Shown: in pieces, positions 42,045-51,387 of the stretch
How the letters are laid out: each line of letters opens with the position of its first letter
Position numbering within the stretch: position 1 is the first letter of the stretch
Assembly (NCBI GenBank): GCA_023131225.1
Contig: JAGLZW010000036.1
Coordinates: forward strand, 1 to 64,000
Direction: 5' to 3'
Length of the DNA: 64,000 nucleotides
Source of the DNA: Candidatus Bathyarchaeota archaeon
Lineage (GTDB): Archaea; Thermoproteota; Bathyarchaeia; Bathyarchaeales; SOJC01
Translations under genes and position numbers: made by a program
The notes under the pieces: model-generated
The model's database searches: none
What the model was told of the DNA's origin: nothing
Seen by the model: the letters and a program-made list of their open reading frames with translations, nothing else

Positions 42045-43610
42045 TTGTCGACTCGTGAACCTACAGTGAAAGAGAAGATTCAGCGAATGCGTAAGCTGCG
42101 GGAAAGGGCGAAGCTTGGAGGCGGAAAAAAACGGATAGAAAAGCAACATAAGCAAGGTAAGCTTACTGCAAGAGAAAGAATTGACTTGCTTTTAGACCCT
42201 GGCAGCTTCGTAGAACTTGACCCTTTTATCGTTCACCGATGCACTGATTTTGGAATGGCTGAAAGAAAAATTTCTGGAGACGGCGTGGTAACGGGATATG
42301 GGACAATCAACGGGCGGTTAGTCTACGTTTTTTCCCAAGATTTCACAGTGTTCGGTGGCTCCTTAGGAGAAATGTTTGCTAAAAAGATGTGCAAGTTAAT
42401 GGACTTAGCTATGAAAACAGGCGCGCCAATCATAGGATTGAATGACAGCGGCGGCGCAAGAATCCAAGAAGGAGTTGCAAGCCTTGCAGGCTACGGCGAC
42501 ATATTCTTCAGAAACGTGATAGCTTCGGGTGTTATTCCCCAAATTTCTGCTGTTATGGGTCCTTGTGCAGGCGGAGCAGTTTACTCGCCAGCCATGACCG
42601 ATTTTATCATCATGGTGAAAGATACAAGTCACATGTTTATTACTGGACCAGAAGTCATCAAGACAGTCTTAGGGCAAGAAGTTGATTTTGAAGAATTGGG
42701 TGGCGCCTTGACCCACATGCAGACGAGCGGCGTTTGTCATTTCATGGCTGACAACGAACAGGAATGCATCGAACTCATTAGAAGACTTCTCAGCTACCTA
42801 CCTTCCAACAACATGGAAGACCCCCCTATCGAAGAAACTGGCGATGACCCAAACCGCATTGACGAGAGCTTGGAAGAAATTGTGCCAGACGATCCAGACA
42901 AACCATACGACACAAAAGAAATAATAGCCACAGTCATGGACAACGGGGAATTCTTGGAAGTTCAGCCTCTTTGGGCGCCAAACATAGTAGTAGGCTTTGC
43001 AAGATTGAATGGACGTTCAATAGGAATCGTGGCAAACCAGCCAAAATACTTCGCGGGCACCTTAGACGTAAAATCTTCAACCAAAGCAGCAAGATTCATA
43101 CGGTTCTGCGACGCCTTCAACATTCCAATCATCACCTTCGAAGATGTCCCCGGCTTTCTACCAGGCATAGACCAAGAACATGGCGGAATAATACGCCACG
43201 GCGCAAAACTACTCTTCGCCTACTGCGAAGCCACGGTACCAAAAATCACTGTCATAATTCGCAAAGCATATGGAGGGGCATATGATGTCATGGGCAGCAA
43301 ACACTCCGGCGCAGACATAAACTACGCCTGGCCATCTGCAGAAATCGCTGTTATGGGTCCAGCAGGAGCAATCAACATCATTTTCAGGAAAGACATAAAA
43401 AAATCGAAGGATTCAAAGAAGAGGAAGAAAGAGTTAGCGATGGAATACCGTGAGAAGTTTGCGAATCCCTATATTGCTGCAGAGAAAGGCTATATTGACG
43501 ACATCATAGAGCCGTCACAGACAAGACCTAAACTCATCAGTGCCCTAGAAATGCTGGTCACTAAGCGTGAGTCGCGACCACCTAAGAAACATCCAAACAT
43601 TCCTCTTTGA
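42045..43610 (+). CDS. pccB: Acyl-CoA (propionyl/acetyl-CoA) carboxylase carboxyltransferase subunit
   Basis: 521 residues, two crotonase-like halves. [35 protein letters not shown] and [12 protein letters not shown] are from the first half; the second half has [11 protein letters not shown]-type [35 protein letters not shown] and YIDDIIEP. It transfers CO2 from carboxybiotin to propionyl- or acetyl-CoA; archaea often use one enzyme for both. TTG start after GGTGG. The partner carrier (45505) and pycB-like gene (43958) follow on the same strand, but no biotin carboxylase gene is in the window. Confidence 0.93.
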   Translation: MSTREPTVKEKIQRMRKLRERAKLGGGKKRIEKQHKQGKLTARERIDLLLDPGSFVELDPFIVHRCTDFGMAERKISGDGVVTGYGTINGRLVYVFSQDFTVFGGSLGEMFAKKMCKLMDLAMKTGAPIIGLNDSGGARIQEGVASLAGYGDIFFRNVIASGVIPQISAVMGPCAGGAVYSPAMTDFIIMVKDTSHMFITGPEVIKTVLGQEVDFEELGGALTHMQTSGVCHFMADNEQECIELIRRLLSYLPSNNMEDPPIEETGDDPNRIDESLEEIVPDDPDKPYDTKEIIATVMDNGEFLEVQPLWAPNIVVGFARLNGRSIGIVANQPKYFAGTLDVKSSTKAARFIRFCDAFNIPIITFEDVPGFLPGIDQEHGGIIRHGAKLLFAYCEATVPKITVIIRKAYGGAYDVMGSKHSGADINYAWPSAEIAVMGPAGAINIIFRKDIKKSKDSKKRKKELAMEYREKFANPYIAAEKGYIDDIIEPSQTRPKLISALEMLVTKRESRPPKKHPNIPL

Positions 43611-43957
43611 AAATGCGAATGCTGCTTTCTAATGCCCTACAACGTCTATCCGTGAGAGTCTTGATTCTCTGGAACAACCGTGTTTTGTTCGGTTATTCTT
43701 CGCTTCTGAAATTTAATCAATTGATATGAAGGTTTCTATCCGATTTTTCAAGAAAAAAGTTTGGCATTAACTCAATCTCCAATACAAGCTCTAAAAATGG
43801 CATTATGATTAGAAGCAAGGCTATAACTTTAAGGCTATGTGGTAAAACTTCGTTTCTTTTTTTATTTAATCTCGAAATTTCCTATGCCAAAAGAGTAAGT
43901 TAAAATATTAGCCTAGGATTGTAACTAATCTTCAATACCATTCAAGCGGGATTTCTC
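43611..43957. other. Intergenic region
   Basis: AT-rich. No gene, repeat or clear RNA element was seen; a promoter for the 43958 gene is expected in the last 60 bases (AAATATTAGCC near 43902). Confidence 0.4.
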
Positions 43958-45502
43958 TTGGCTAGAACCGTCAAAATAACCGACACAACCTTCAGAGACG
44001 CCCATCAGTCCTTAATGGCAACTCGCATGAGAACCGAATCCATGGTTCCCATAGCCGAAAAAATAGACCAAGTGGGATTCTTTTCTCTCGAAGTTTGGGG
44101 AGGCGCCACCTTCGACGTCAGCATCCGCTACTTAAACGAAGATCCTTGGGAACGCCTTCGTACACTGAAGAAACACGTTCAAAAAACGCCCCTGCAGATG
44201 CTTCTGCGGGGACAAAACTTGGTAGGCTACCGAAACTACCCCGACGATGTTCTAATCAAGTTTATAAAAAAAACCGCAGAAAACGGCATAGACATATTCC
44301 GCATCTTCGACGCCTTAAACGACACTCGCAACCTAGAAATCGCTATAAAAACCGTTAAAAAAGTCGACGCCCACGCTCAAGGCTCATTGTGTTATACTAT
44401 AAGCCCTGTCCATACAACAGATTACTACTTGAAAGTAGCCAAGCGTTTAGCCGAGCTTGACTGCGACTCAATATGCGTCAAAGACATGGCGGGCATGCTC
44501 ATGCCCCAAAAAGCCTATGAACTTGTTTCAGCCTTGAAGAAGGAAGTCGGCTTACCAGTTCACATGCACTGCCACAGCACTAGCGGCACGGTTATGATGA
44601 CCTACTTACGTGCTTGCCAAGCTGGAGCCGACATTCTAGATGCCGCTTTCTCGCCTTTAGCTGGGGGCACGTCACAACCGCCCGTTGAAAGCATAGTAGC
44701 CGGATTAAAAGATACTGAGTATGATACAGGACTTGACATGGAATTATTAGTCGAGATTGCTGAATACTTTCGTGGTTTGCGAGAAAAATATTACGACCCC
44801 CTCCGCTTGATTAGCCCCTTAGCCGAAAGAGTAGACACGTCTATCCTAAAGCATCAGATTCCCGGAGGAATGTTTTCTAACTTAATTTCGCAGTTAAAGG
44901 AACAAAACGCCCTCGACGAGCTTGACATGGTTTTAAAGGAGGTTCCACATGTTCGAGAAGAGCTGGGATATCCGCCTCTTGTTACCCCTACCAGTCAACT
45001 GGTTGGGACACAAGCTGTTTTTAACGTTTTATCGGGTGAACGCTACAAGATCGTGTCTAAGGAAGTGAGAAATTACGTAAAAGGATTCTACGGGAAACCG
45101 CCCGCACCGATAAATAAGAAGATAAAGAAAAAGATAATTGGCGATGAAAAACCAATCAAATGCCGCCCAGCAGACCTGCTTAAATCGGAACTTGGCAAAA
45201 TATCCAACAAGATTAAGCCCTACATACAAAGCGAAGAAGACGAACTGACTTATGCCTTGTTCCCAAAAGTCGCGGCAGATTTCTTCAAAAAAAGGGAAGC
45301 AAAAAGAAAAGAAAAAGATGCGGCTTTAACTCCAGAACAACAGGAACTAGAAGAAATTGCAGCGCTGTCAGTAGCAGTCGCAGCATTTCTGAAAAGCACT
45401 CATGAGGTGAAAGCAGTGATTCCAATCAGAAAAGCTGGAATGGAAAGACTTTCACCATGGGTTTTGTCAGCTAGACAAAAACTAGTCAGACAAGGTGGCT
45501 GA
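43958..45502 (+). CDS. pycB: Pyruvate carboxylase subunit B-like / oxaloacetate decarboxylase alpha-like carboxyltransferase
   Basis: 514 residues. The DRE-TIM carboxyltransferase domain has ITDTTFRDAHQSLMATRMRT, FFSLEVWGGATFDVSIRYLN, CVKDMAGML and MHCHSTSGT (metal-binding H-x-H). The PYC/OADA domain follows (HQIPGGMFSNLISQLKEQNA, TPTSQLVGTQA). The C-terminus (EIAALSVAVAAFLKSTHEV ... LSPWVLSARQKLVRQ) resembles the cytosolic tail of OadG-type subunits (EIAAI-x-AAI-AA ... W-x-AGR). It transfers carboxyl groups between biotin and pyruvate/oxaloacetate. The carrier gene starts three bases after its stop. The direction (carboxylase or decarboxylase) cannot be read; no membrane beta subunit is present. 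Confidence 0.88.
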   Translation: MARTVKITDTTFRDAHQSLMATRMRTESMVPIAEKIDQVGFFSLEVWGGATFDVSIRYLNEDPWERLRTLKKHVQKTPLQMLLRGQNLVGYRNYPDDVLIKFIKKTAENGIDIFRIFDALNDTRNLEIAIKTVKKVDAHAQGSLCYTISPVHTTDYYLKVAKRLAELDCDSICVKDMAGMLMPQKAYELVSALKKEVGLPVHMHCHSTSGTVMMTYLRACQAGADILDAAFSPLAGGTSQPPVESIVAGLKDTEYDTGLDMELLVEIAEYFRGLREKYYDPLRLISPLAERVDTSILKHQIPGGMFSNLISQLKEQNALDELDMVLKEVPHVREELGYPPLVTPTSQLVGTQAVFNVLSGERYKIVSKEVRNYVKGFYGKPPAPINKKIKKKIIGDEKPIKCRPADLLKSELGKISNKIKPYIQSEEDELTYALFPKVAADFFKKREAKRKEKDAALTPEQQELEEIAALSVAVAAFLKSTHEVKAVIPIRKAGMERLSPWVLSARQKLVRQGG

Positions 45503-45504
45503 GT

Positions 45505-46059
45505 GTGCCCGAATACAACATAATGATTGAAAACAGGGCCTATAGAGTGGAGCTTGTCAAAAGAGAGGGTGAACAGCTGTTTAAGGCAAAGGTCAACGAC
45601 AAGCCAGTTGAACTGAAATTAGAGAAAAGCGAAACAGGTGCCACCTCGCCTTTTACTCTTGATGTTGGAGAGAAAACATATCGGGTTGAACTGGAAAAAA
45701 TTAACAGACGTTCACCTTTTACTTTGAAAGTTAACAACGCGCTTTTTAAGGCTCAACTTATGGAACCTGCTAAGAGAATGGCTGCTCAAACACCTACCGT
45801 GCAAGTCGTGGCAAGAGCTGAAAGACGTCGAGGAACAGTTGTTGAGGAAGGGGCTGTGGTGTCCCCTATGGCTGGAAGAATTGTCTCAGTCAAGGTAAAG
45901 AAAGGCGATGTTGTAAAAGCTGGCGATGTAGTTTGCATTCTTGAGGCAATGAAAATGGAAAACGAAATCACGGCTACAAAGGCTGGGAAGGTTCAGGAAG
46001 TAAATGTTGCAGAAGGAACTCCAGTAAACGACGGAGAAATTTTGATCATAATAAAATAG
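45505..46059 (+). CDS. Biotin carboxyl carrier protein
   Basis: 184 residues. The C-terminal biotinyl domain (about 110-184) has the biotin-accepting Lys in ILEAMKMENEI and VVSPMAGRIVSVKVKKGDVV. The N-terminal region holds two similar segments, ENRAYRVELVKREGEQLFKA and GEKTYRVELEKINRRSPFTL, an internal duplication of a beta domain. GTG start three bases after the pycB-like stop. It carries carboxybiotin between partners; both carboxyltransferases (42045, 43958) could use it. Confidence 0.92.
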   Translation: MPEYNIMIENRAYRVELVKREGEQLFKAKVNDKPVELKLEKSETGATSPFTLDVGEKTYRVELEKINRRSPFTLKVNNALFKAQLMEPAKRMAAQTPTVQVVARAERRRGTVVEEGAVVSPMAGRIVSVKVKKGDVVKAGDVVCILEAMKMENEITATKAGKVQEVNVAEGTPVNDGEILIIIK

Positions 46060-46066
46060 CTGCTGG

Positions 46067-47449
46067 TTATTTTATTGATATAATGACTGAAATGTCATTG
46101 ACGTTGGTTCTTGTAAGACCTGTGAAAATGAGGTCGTCCAGTTTTGAGAAGAAATTGAAGGAGTCGTTGTTTGCAAGAAAGTTTTTAGCATTCAACCCTT
46201 GTTCTTGAGAGCGGATTATGGTTTTTCCGTCTGCTAAGGCGCCTGCTGCTTCTGTTAGTCCCTCTATGCCGTCGGTGCTGAAGGAAGCAATAACAACTCC
46301 GTTCATGTCCGAAATATTCAAGGCTGCACTTAACGCAATTTCTTGATTTCTCCCGCCCTTCCCGTCTCCAACAACAGTAACCGTTGTTTCTCCGCCAGCA
46401 ACAATTCCACAAGGTTTAGGTAACGGATGTCCAGAAGCCCCAACCTCTTTTGCTATAGAGGCTAATACTGTTCCCACATGTCTTGCTTCGCCTTCAAGAG
46501 AAGCCGTGAGAAGGAGCGAACGTAAACCCATTTTTTGAATCTTGTTGCAGACAGCTAAAGTTGCCGAGCGATTATTTCCAACAACAACGTTGTAGACTTT
46601 ACTAAACACCTTGTCTCCTTTCTTAGGTGTTTCCGCGATCAAATCTTTCTGCCCCTCAACAAGCACGGTTCTAACGGATTGCGGCATGTTCGCCCATAGA
46701 CTGTATCGTCTCATGATTTCTATCGCGTCGGCAAAAGTGGTCGAGTCGGGAACGGTGGGACCTGATGCGATGAAATCTAAAGGATCGCCTATTACGTCTG
46801 ATAATATAAGGTTGACAATTGTGGCGGGATATGCCTTTTTTGCCAGCCAACCCCCTTTAAAAGCTGAAATATGCTTCCGCACGGTGTTAACCTCATTTAT
46901 TGTGGCACCAGACTTCAACAACGCCTCGGTAACTTGCCGTTTGTCGTTGAGAGTTATTTTGCCTCTGGGCAGCGGCATCAAACTCGACCCGCCCCCTGAA
47001 ATTAAACAGATGATTAAATCGTTTTTCTCAGCTTGGCTGACAAGATTCAACATTTTTTCTGCGCCTTTCATTCCCGCGTCGTCAGGAATCGGGTGGCTAG
47101 CCTCTTGAAACTTGATTCTGCGAGTTTTATAGGGGCCACTGTTGTGGGGAACGTTAACGATTCCGCTTGATATTCGATTTCCAAGAACTGACTCCAGAGT
47201 CTCAGCCATCTTTCCGCTTGCCTTTCCACCTCCAACAACATAGATGCGATGAAACTTTTGTAAACCAAATCTGTGCTGACCGATTCTTAATGTGCTGCCT
47301 TTCACCGTGACCTTTGACTTGATTATCTCTTCGGGGTCTGCTGCTTCCAACGCTGCTTCTAAAGCTTCTAGGGCCAGTTTTCGAGCTTTTCTGTCAAGCT
47401 TGGATTTCGCGTTTTCTATGAGAGTCTTTTTGTTTTTGATTATTACCAT
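46067..47449 (-). CDS. Glycerate 2-kinase (MOFRL family)
   Basis: 460 residues, GckA/TtuD type: RIYVVGGGKASGKMAETLE, NVPHNSGPYKTRRI, ASHPIPDDAG, CLISGGGSSLMPLP, LSDVIGDPLDFIASGPTVPD and the C-terminal MOFRL domain with VAGGETTVTVVGDGKGGRNQ and ASFSTDGIEGLTEAAGA. It phosphorylates D-glycerate to 2-phosphoglycerate, which ApgM/enolase can use. It lies next to, but divergent from, a D-2-hydroxyacid dehydrogenase that could supply glycerate. Confidence 0.92.
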   Translation of the reverse strand: MVIIKNKKTLIENAKSKLDRKARKLALEALEAALEAADPEEIIKSKVTVKGSTLRIGQHRFGLQKFHRIYVVGGGKASGKMAETLESVLGNRISSGIVNVPHNSGPYKTRRIKFQEASHPIPDDAGMKGAEKMLNLVSQAEKNDLIICLISGGGSSLMPLPRGKITLNDKRQVTEALLKSGATINEVNTVRKHISAFKGGWLAKKAYPATIVNLILSDVIGDPLDFIASGPTVPDSTTFADAIEIMRRYSLWANMPQSVRTVLVEGQKDLIAETPKKGDKVFSKVYNVVVGNNRSATLAVCNKIQKMGLRSLLLTASLEGEARHVGTVLASIAKEVGASGHPLPKPCGIVAGGETTVTVVGDGKGGRNQEIALSAALNISDMNGVVIASFSTDGIEGLTEAAGALADGKTIIRSQEQGLNAKNFLANNDSFNFFSKLDDLIFTGLTRTNVNDISVIISIK

Positions 47450-47536
47450 AGCTCTTTCGCCAGTGTTTATATTCTTTAGTCAGTAAACGTAATAAATTTG
47501 ACAGTGCTATTTGAAGAAACATTGAGGCGTTTGATA

Positions 47537-48538
47537 ATGCAGAAACCTAGAGTATACGTTACCAGAGAATTGCCAGAAAGAGGATTGCATATAATAAAAG
47601 AACGATTTGACGCGGAAATTTGGCCTGAATACGCTCCGCCGCCAAAAGAAGTGATTATTGAAAAAGCCGCTAAAGTTGACGCGTTAGCCACACTATTGTC
47701 AGATAAGATAGACGCAGAAGTGTTTGACGCAGCACCTAACCTTAGAATCGTTTCTCAACTTGCTGTCGGATTTGACAACATCGACGTAAAAGAAGCTACA
47801 AAACGGGGAATCTATGTTACCAATACTCCGGGCGTGTTAACCGAGACCACCGCCGACTTCGCTTGGGCGCTTCTAATGGCTGCAGCGAGAAGAGTTGCCG
47901 AAGCTGACAGATATGTTCGTGCTGGAAAGTGGAAAGTTGGGTGGCATCCTGCTATGCTTCAAGGTAGAGATGTTTATGGCGCAACTTTAGGAATCGTTGG
48001 TTTGGGAAGAATTGGCTCATCCATCGCAAAAAGAGCTAGAGGGTTCGACATGAAAGTTCTCTATTACGATGTGATTCGCAGACAAGACCTTGAAAAGGAG
48101 CTAAAAATAGAGTACGTAGAAATCGACACGCTGCTACAAAAAGCAGACTTTGTAACAATTAACGTCCCGCTGCTTAAAGCCACATACCATCTAATAGACG
48201 AGAAAAAACTCAGACTAATGAAGAAAACAGCCATCCTAATTAACAATGCAAGAGGACCAGTCATTGACGAAAAAGCACTTTATAAGGCCCTGAAGGAAGG
48301 ATGGATTGCTAGTGCTGGCTTAGACGTTTTTGAGCAAGAACCCACACCACAAAGTAATCCGTTGTTAACACTTGAGAATGTAATCGTGGCACCCCACATA
48401 TCCAGCGCTAGCTTTGAGACACGGTCAAGAATGTCAGAAATGGTGGCTGAGAACCTAGTAGCCTTTTTTGAAAGCAGAATTCCTCCAAACCTCGTGAACA
48501 AGGACGTTGTGGGAATCAAAAAGCCTGGTCAAAAATAG
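47537..48538 (+). CDS. D-2-hydroxyacid dehydrogenase (glyoxylate/hydroxypyruvate reductase)
   Basis: 333 residues from the ATG at 47537 (GAGGCG upstream); a start 13 codons earlier is possible. NAD(P)-binding LGIVGLGRIGSSIAKRARGF, catalytic Arg in INNARGPVIDEKAL, Glu in LDVFEQEPTPQSNPLL and His in APHISSAS are the D-isomer-specific set. Sequence style (MQKPRVYVTRELPERGLHII) is that of archaeal glyoxylate reductase / hydroxypyruvate reductase. Divergent neighbour 46067 is glycerate 2-kinase, so a glyoxylate/hydroxypyruvate to glycerate to 2-phosphoglycerate route is plausible. Confidence 0.9.
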   Translation: MQKPRVYVTRELPERGLHIIKERFDAEIWPEYAPPPKEVIIEKAAKVDALATLLSDKIDAEVFDAAPNLRIVSQLAVGFDNIDVKEATKRGIYVTNTPGVLTETTADFAWALLMAAARRVAEADRYVRAGKWKVGWHPAMLQGRDVYGATLGIVGLGRIGSSIAKRARGFDMKVLYYDVIRRQDLEKELKIEYVEIDTLLQKADFVTINVPLLKATYHLIDEKKLRLMKKTAILINNARGPVIDEKALYKALKEGWIASAGLDVFEQEPTPQSNPLLTLENVIVAPHISSASFETRSRMSEMVAENLVAFFESRIPPNLVNKDVVGIKKPGQK

Positions 48539-48601
48539 CCTAACACACCTCTTCTTATCACGTTCTTTCGATTATCAATGAGAAAAAGAGAAAATGAGGG
48601 T

Positions 48602-48892
48602 TTATTGGAGTATTTTGTAGACCGTGTCACCTTCTCTCACACGGTCATCCACTTTCAATCCGAAGCTTTGCCCTGCCTCAGCTTTTTCCACGCTTTCATG
48701 TTCTATTTGCATCGAATTGACGGTTTGTTCAACCTTCGTTGTCATACCCTTTATGAGAATACGATCTCCCACGGAAAGCGTGTCGCTCAACTCGACAACA
48801 GCTACGCTTATTTTCGTGAAGTAATGAATCACAATGCCAACTTCCTTAATCTCGTGTTCACCCAACTCTCTTCCACCTAACAAAGCAGACAA
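48602..48892 (-). CDS. Translation-elongation-factor-like small protein (EF-Tu domain-2-like)
   Basis: 96 residues: a single beta-barrel like EF-Tu domain 2 (VGIVIHYFTKISVAVVELSD ... GDRILIKGMTTKVEQTVNSM and AEAGQSFGLKVDDRVREGD). There is no G domain, so it is not a GTPase. Such small proteins are common in archaea and are often next to U32-type peptidases or alone; their role is unknown. A TTG at 48862 with GGTGG upstream (MGEHEIKEVG) is an alternative start. Confidence 0.8.
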   Translation of the reverse strand: MSALLGGRELGEHEIKEVGIVIHYFTKISVAVVELSDTLSVGDRILIKGMTTKVEQTVNSMQIEHESVEKAEAGQSFGLKVDDRVREGDTVYKILQ

Positions 48893-48961
48893 TATAACAG
48901 AATAGCCACAGCTAAATATAACTTACCAAACCTTCCCTATCAAACATGCGGAGAGATTAAC

Positions 48962-50101
48962 ATGGACTTCAGCCTCAATCAAGAACAGGAAATACTCAGA
49001 AAAACAATACGCAGCTTTGCTGAAAAGGAACTTGCGCCAAAAGCTTCTGAAATCGAGGGTAAAGGCGAGTTCCCGCGTGACATTATTGAGAAAATGGCGA
49101 ATCTAGGGCTCATAGGAATCGTAATTCCTGAAAAATACGGCGGCTCTCCTATGGGGCACCTAGCGCGTGTAGTAGCTATAGAAGAGATTTCGCGGGTTCA
49201 CCCTTCTATGGGACTGTTTCTTCAAGCAACACCCATGGGTCTCTGGACAATACTCCGCTTCGGAAGTGATAAACAAAAACTCAGATATATTCCGCCCGTG
49301 GTCAAGGGAGAAGAAATCATGTGTATGGCAGTCACTGAACCCACAGGTGGTTCAGATCCCACAGCAATTAGAACCGTAGCCAAAGGCGACGGAAATGAAT
49401 ACGTGATTAACGGAAGCAAGTGCTTCGTCACAAACGGAGGCGTAGCAGACAGTTGTGTTTTCGTTGCCAAAACGGGGCATAAATCGGGAAGCCTCAGCGT
49501 TTTTGTGGTTGAGAAAGGAACACCGGGCTTCAAGTGTGGAACAAGAGAGAAGCATATGGGTTTTCAAAGCATGGAAATTACTGAATTGTTTTTTAAAGAT
49601 TGCCGAATTCCTAAAGAGAATCTTATTGGCAGAGAAGGAGATGGGCTGAAAGCCGCACTTGCATCAATTTCTGAAATTGGCAGAATAGGTAACGCAGGTG
49701 TAGCCTTAGGAATCGCAGAAGCTGCTTACGAGACAGCGTTACAATTTGCTATGGAAAGACGATTGTACGGGAACCCGATTTTTCAGCTTCAAACTATTCA
49801 GTTTATGCTTGCAGACATGGATGTTGAAATTGAGGCTGCAAGATGGTTGGCCTATTATGCGGCGTGGCTCTTGGATCACGGAAAAACAGGTAGAGAAATT
49901 GCCAAGGAGATTGCGAGAGCGAAGCTTTACACGGCTGAAGTTGCCAGAAAAACTGCTGTTAACGCAGTTCAAATTCACGGAGCTTATGGAACATTGCCTG
50001 AGTTCAAAGCGATATGTTATCTGCTAGACTCTCTAGAAACAATTGCGGCGGGCGGAACAAGCGAAATAATGCGCATAATAATAGCGCGGAACTCACAATA
50101 G
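48962..50101 (+). CDS. Acyl-CoA dehydrogenase
   Basis: 379 residues with all three domains. MDFSLNQEQEILRKTIRSFA is the N-terminus, MAVTEPTGGSDPTAI and KCFVTNGGVAD are the FAD loops, and VNAVQIHGAYGTLPEFKAIC and AAGGTSEIMRIIIAR end the fold; the Glu in LPEFKA lies where the catalytic base is found. It oxidises short acyl-CoA esters to enoyl-CoA using FAD. No electron-transfer flavoprotein genes are nearby. It may feed propionyl-CoA or branched-chain degradation together with the methylmalonyl genes, which is inference. Confidence 0.93.
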   Translation: MDFSLNQEQEILRKTIRSFAEKELAPKASEIEGKGEFPRDIIEKMANLGLIGIVIPEKYGGSPMGHLARVVAIEEISRVHPSMGLFLQATPMGLWTILRFGSDKQKLRYIPPVVKGEEIMCMAVTEPTGGSDPTAIRTVAKGDGNEYVINGSKCFVTNGGVADSCVFVAKTGHKSGSLSVFVVEKGTPGFKCGTREKHMGFQSMEITELFFKDCRIPKENLIGREGDGLKAALASISEIGRIGNAGVALGIAEAAYETALQFAMERRLYGNPIFQLQTIQFMLADMDVEIEAARWLAYYAAWLLDHGKTGREIAKEIARAKLYTAEVARKTAVNAVQIHGAYGTLPEFKAICYLLDSLETIAAGGTSEIMRIIIARNSQ

Positions 50102-50229
50102 CTGGAAATACATGGCAAGCACGAATTTTTTCTTATGTACGCGAGAGCAAGATACTTCACGAGGTATACCCCAGTCCACCGTGTACATAAAAAGGGAAAA
50201 AGGGTTGGAACAACTTTGGCCCACATTCA

Positions 50230-50538
50230 TCACGGAGCTAGACTTGTTCCTTTTCTGCTTTGGTTTCTGTCTTGACATCTATATTGTTCTAAACTCGGTG
50301 TGCAGTTGCATTCACAATCTGGTGTTCTCAACCTGTCTCTAATATGGTCTCTTGTCTGAAGCATGCCACCATCACATTCGCAGTCTTTAGTCCTCAGTCT
50401 ATCTCTGTCCTGTGCTTGAAGCAAATCGCCATCGCTAGTTCCGTTAACGTGGGCTTGAATTGGTGTAGCCAGCAAAGCGATTGATACGGCACCTAGCACT
50501 AGAGCCATTCCTACAATCATTTTCATTTTACCTCTCAT
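50230..50538 (-). CDS. Small secreted Cys-rich protein with duplicated motif
   Basis: 102 residues. Signal peptide 1-29 (MRGKMKMIVGMALVLGAVSI ... PIQA). The mature part has two copies of a unit DRDRLRTKDCEC / RDRLRTPDCEC, followed by N-C-T and another C in YRCQDR. Cysteines come as C-x-C pairs, suggesting metal binding or disulfides. I do not recognise a family. It is divergent from a membrane-anchored winged-helix gene (50675), with an inverted repeat between them, so the two may be a regulated pair. Confidence 0.65.
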   Translation of the reverse strand: MRGKMKMIVGMALVLGAVSIALLATPIQAHVNGTSDGDLLQAQDRDRLRTKDCECDGGMLQTRDHIRDRLRTPDCECNCTPSLEQYRCQDRNQSRKGTSLAP

Positions 50539-50614
50539 TATTTTCCACCTCCATTTTTTTGCTTACAAGAAAACAATGGTTCTCGCGTGGTTTAGATGGT
50601 TGGTGTAACAAAAC

Positions 50615-50631
50615 GTTTCAGATTTTGAAAC
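50615..50631. promoter_or_regulatory. Inverted repeat in the divergent promoter region
   Basis: GTTTCA (50615-50620) and TGAAAC (50626-50631) around five bases, directly before a TATA-like CCTTATAAAC that would serve the gene at 50675. It could be an operator for the adjacent winged-helix protein. Confidence 0.4.
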
Positions 50632-50674
50632 ACCTTATAAACAGCTTTTCTTCTTCATATTCTATGAGTGAAAC

Positions 50675-51184
50675 ATGCGTTCTAAGACTTTGATTTCTAT
50701 TTTAACAGTTGCACTTGTTGTCAGTGTTCTTGGTTTTTTCATTTTCGCATTTGAAGGAGGACTTGGCGGAAGAGGTCACGGAATGGCCCCAGAGGTTCCA
50801 CAGTCTTTTTGGCTTGTTATGTTTGCTGTACCACTTGTCATAGCAGTGTCGGTGTTAGGATATTCTTTAATCTTTCCAGAACTTAACATAGAGAAAACGA
50901 AGGAAAAAACTTCGCGACGAACTGTGGAAAAAGGAGAACCCGTCCTTGATGCCATTTTGCGAGTTTTGAATGAAGATGAGAAAAAAATAATAGAAACTCT
51001 GGTTGCGGAAGGTGGCACGATGTTACAGAAAGATATTCGTTGGAAAACTGGTCTGTCTCGAGTAAAGACCCATAGGATACTCTTTAGGTTAGCTGGAAGA
51101 GGGATTGTCTCGGTCGAGAAGTATTACAACACAAACAAAATAGTCTTGGCAAGCTGGCTTATGAAGGAAAAGAAAGAATCTTAA
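50675..51184 (+). CDS. Membrane-anchored winged-helix transcription regulator
   Basis: 169 residues. Two transmembrane helices at about 5-27 and 43-66 flank a short loop (EGGLGGRGHGMAPEVPQ). A charged linker leads to a MarR-like winged helix at 95-165: EDEKKIIETLVAEGGTMLQK, DIRWKTGLSRVKTHRILFRL and GRGIVSVEKYYNTNKIVLAS. Membrane-tethered winged-helix proteins of this layout are frequent in archaea; targets are unknown. A T-run follows the gene. The divergent Cys-rich secreted protein is a candidate target. Confidence 0.85.
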   Translation: MRSKTLISILTVALVVSVLGFFIFAFEGGLGGRGHGMAPEVPQSFWLVMFAVPLVIAVSVLGYSLIFPELNIEKTKEKTSRRTVEKGEPVLDAILRVLNEDEKKIIETLVAEGGTMLQKDIRWKTGLSRVKTHRILFRLAGRGIVSVEKYYNTNKIVLASWLMKEKKES

Positions 51185-51190
51185 CTCTTG

Positions 51191-51199
51191 TTTTTTTTT
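51191..51199 (+). terminator. T-run terminator
   Basis: Nine consecutive T seven bases after the 50675 gene, in its direction. Confidence 0.5.
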
Positions 51200-51387
51200 G
51201 TCACAGAGCGCGCCACAGGGTGGAGAGACCTTATCAAACAGGATATATGTGCTTTTCTGCATCTTCCCTTTTTTTCAAATTAGGCAGCGCTATTGTCGCA
51301 AAGCTTGTCCTTGCTACAGTTTGTTCTGATGTTCAACTTTGCAAACTCATTATTTAATATTTTTCACTGATATAAATATTTAAATCG

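Noticed and set aside
43611-43957. C/D-box small RNA
   Set aside because: Single TGATATGA-like and CTGA-like words occur, but not with the spacing of C, D', C' and D boxes.
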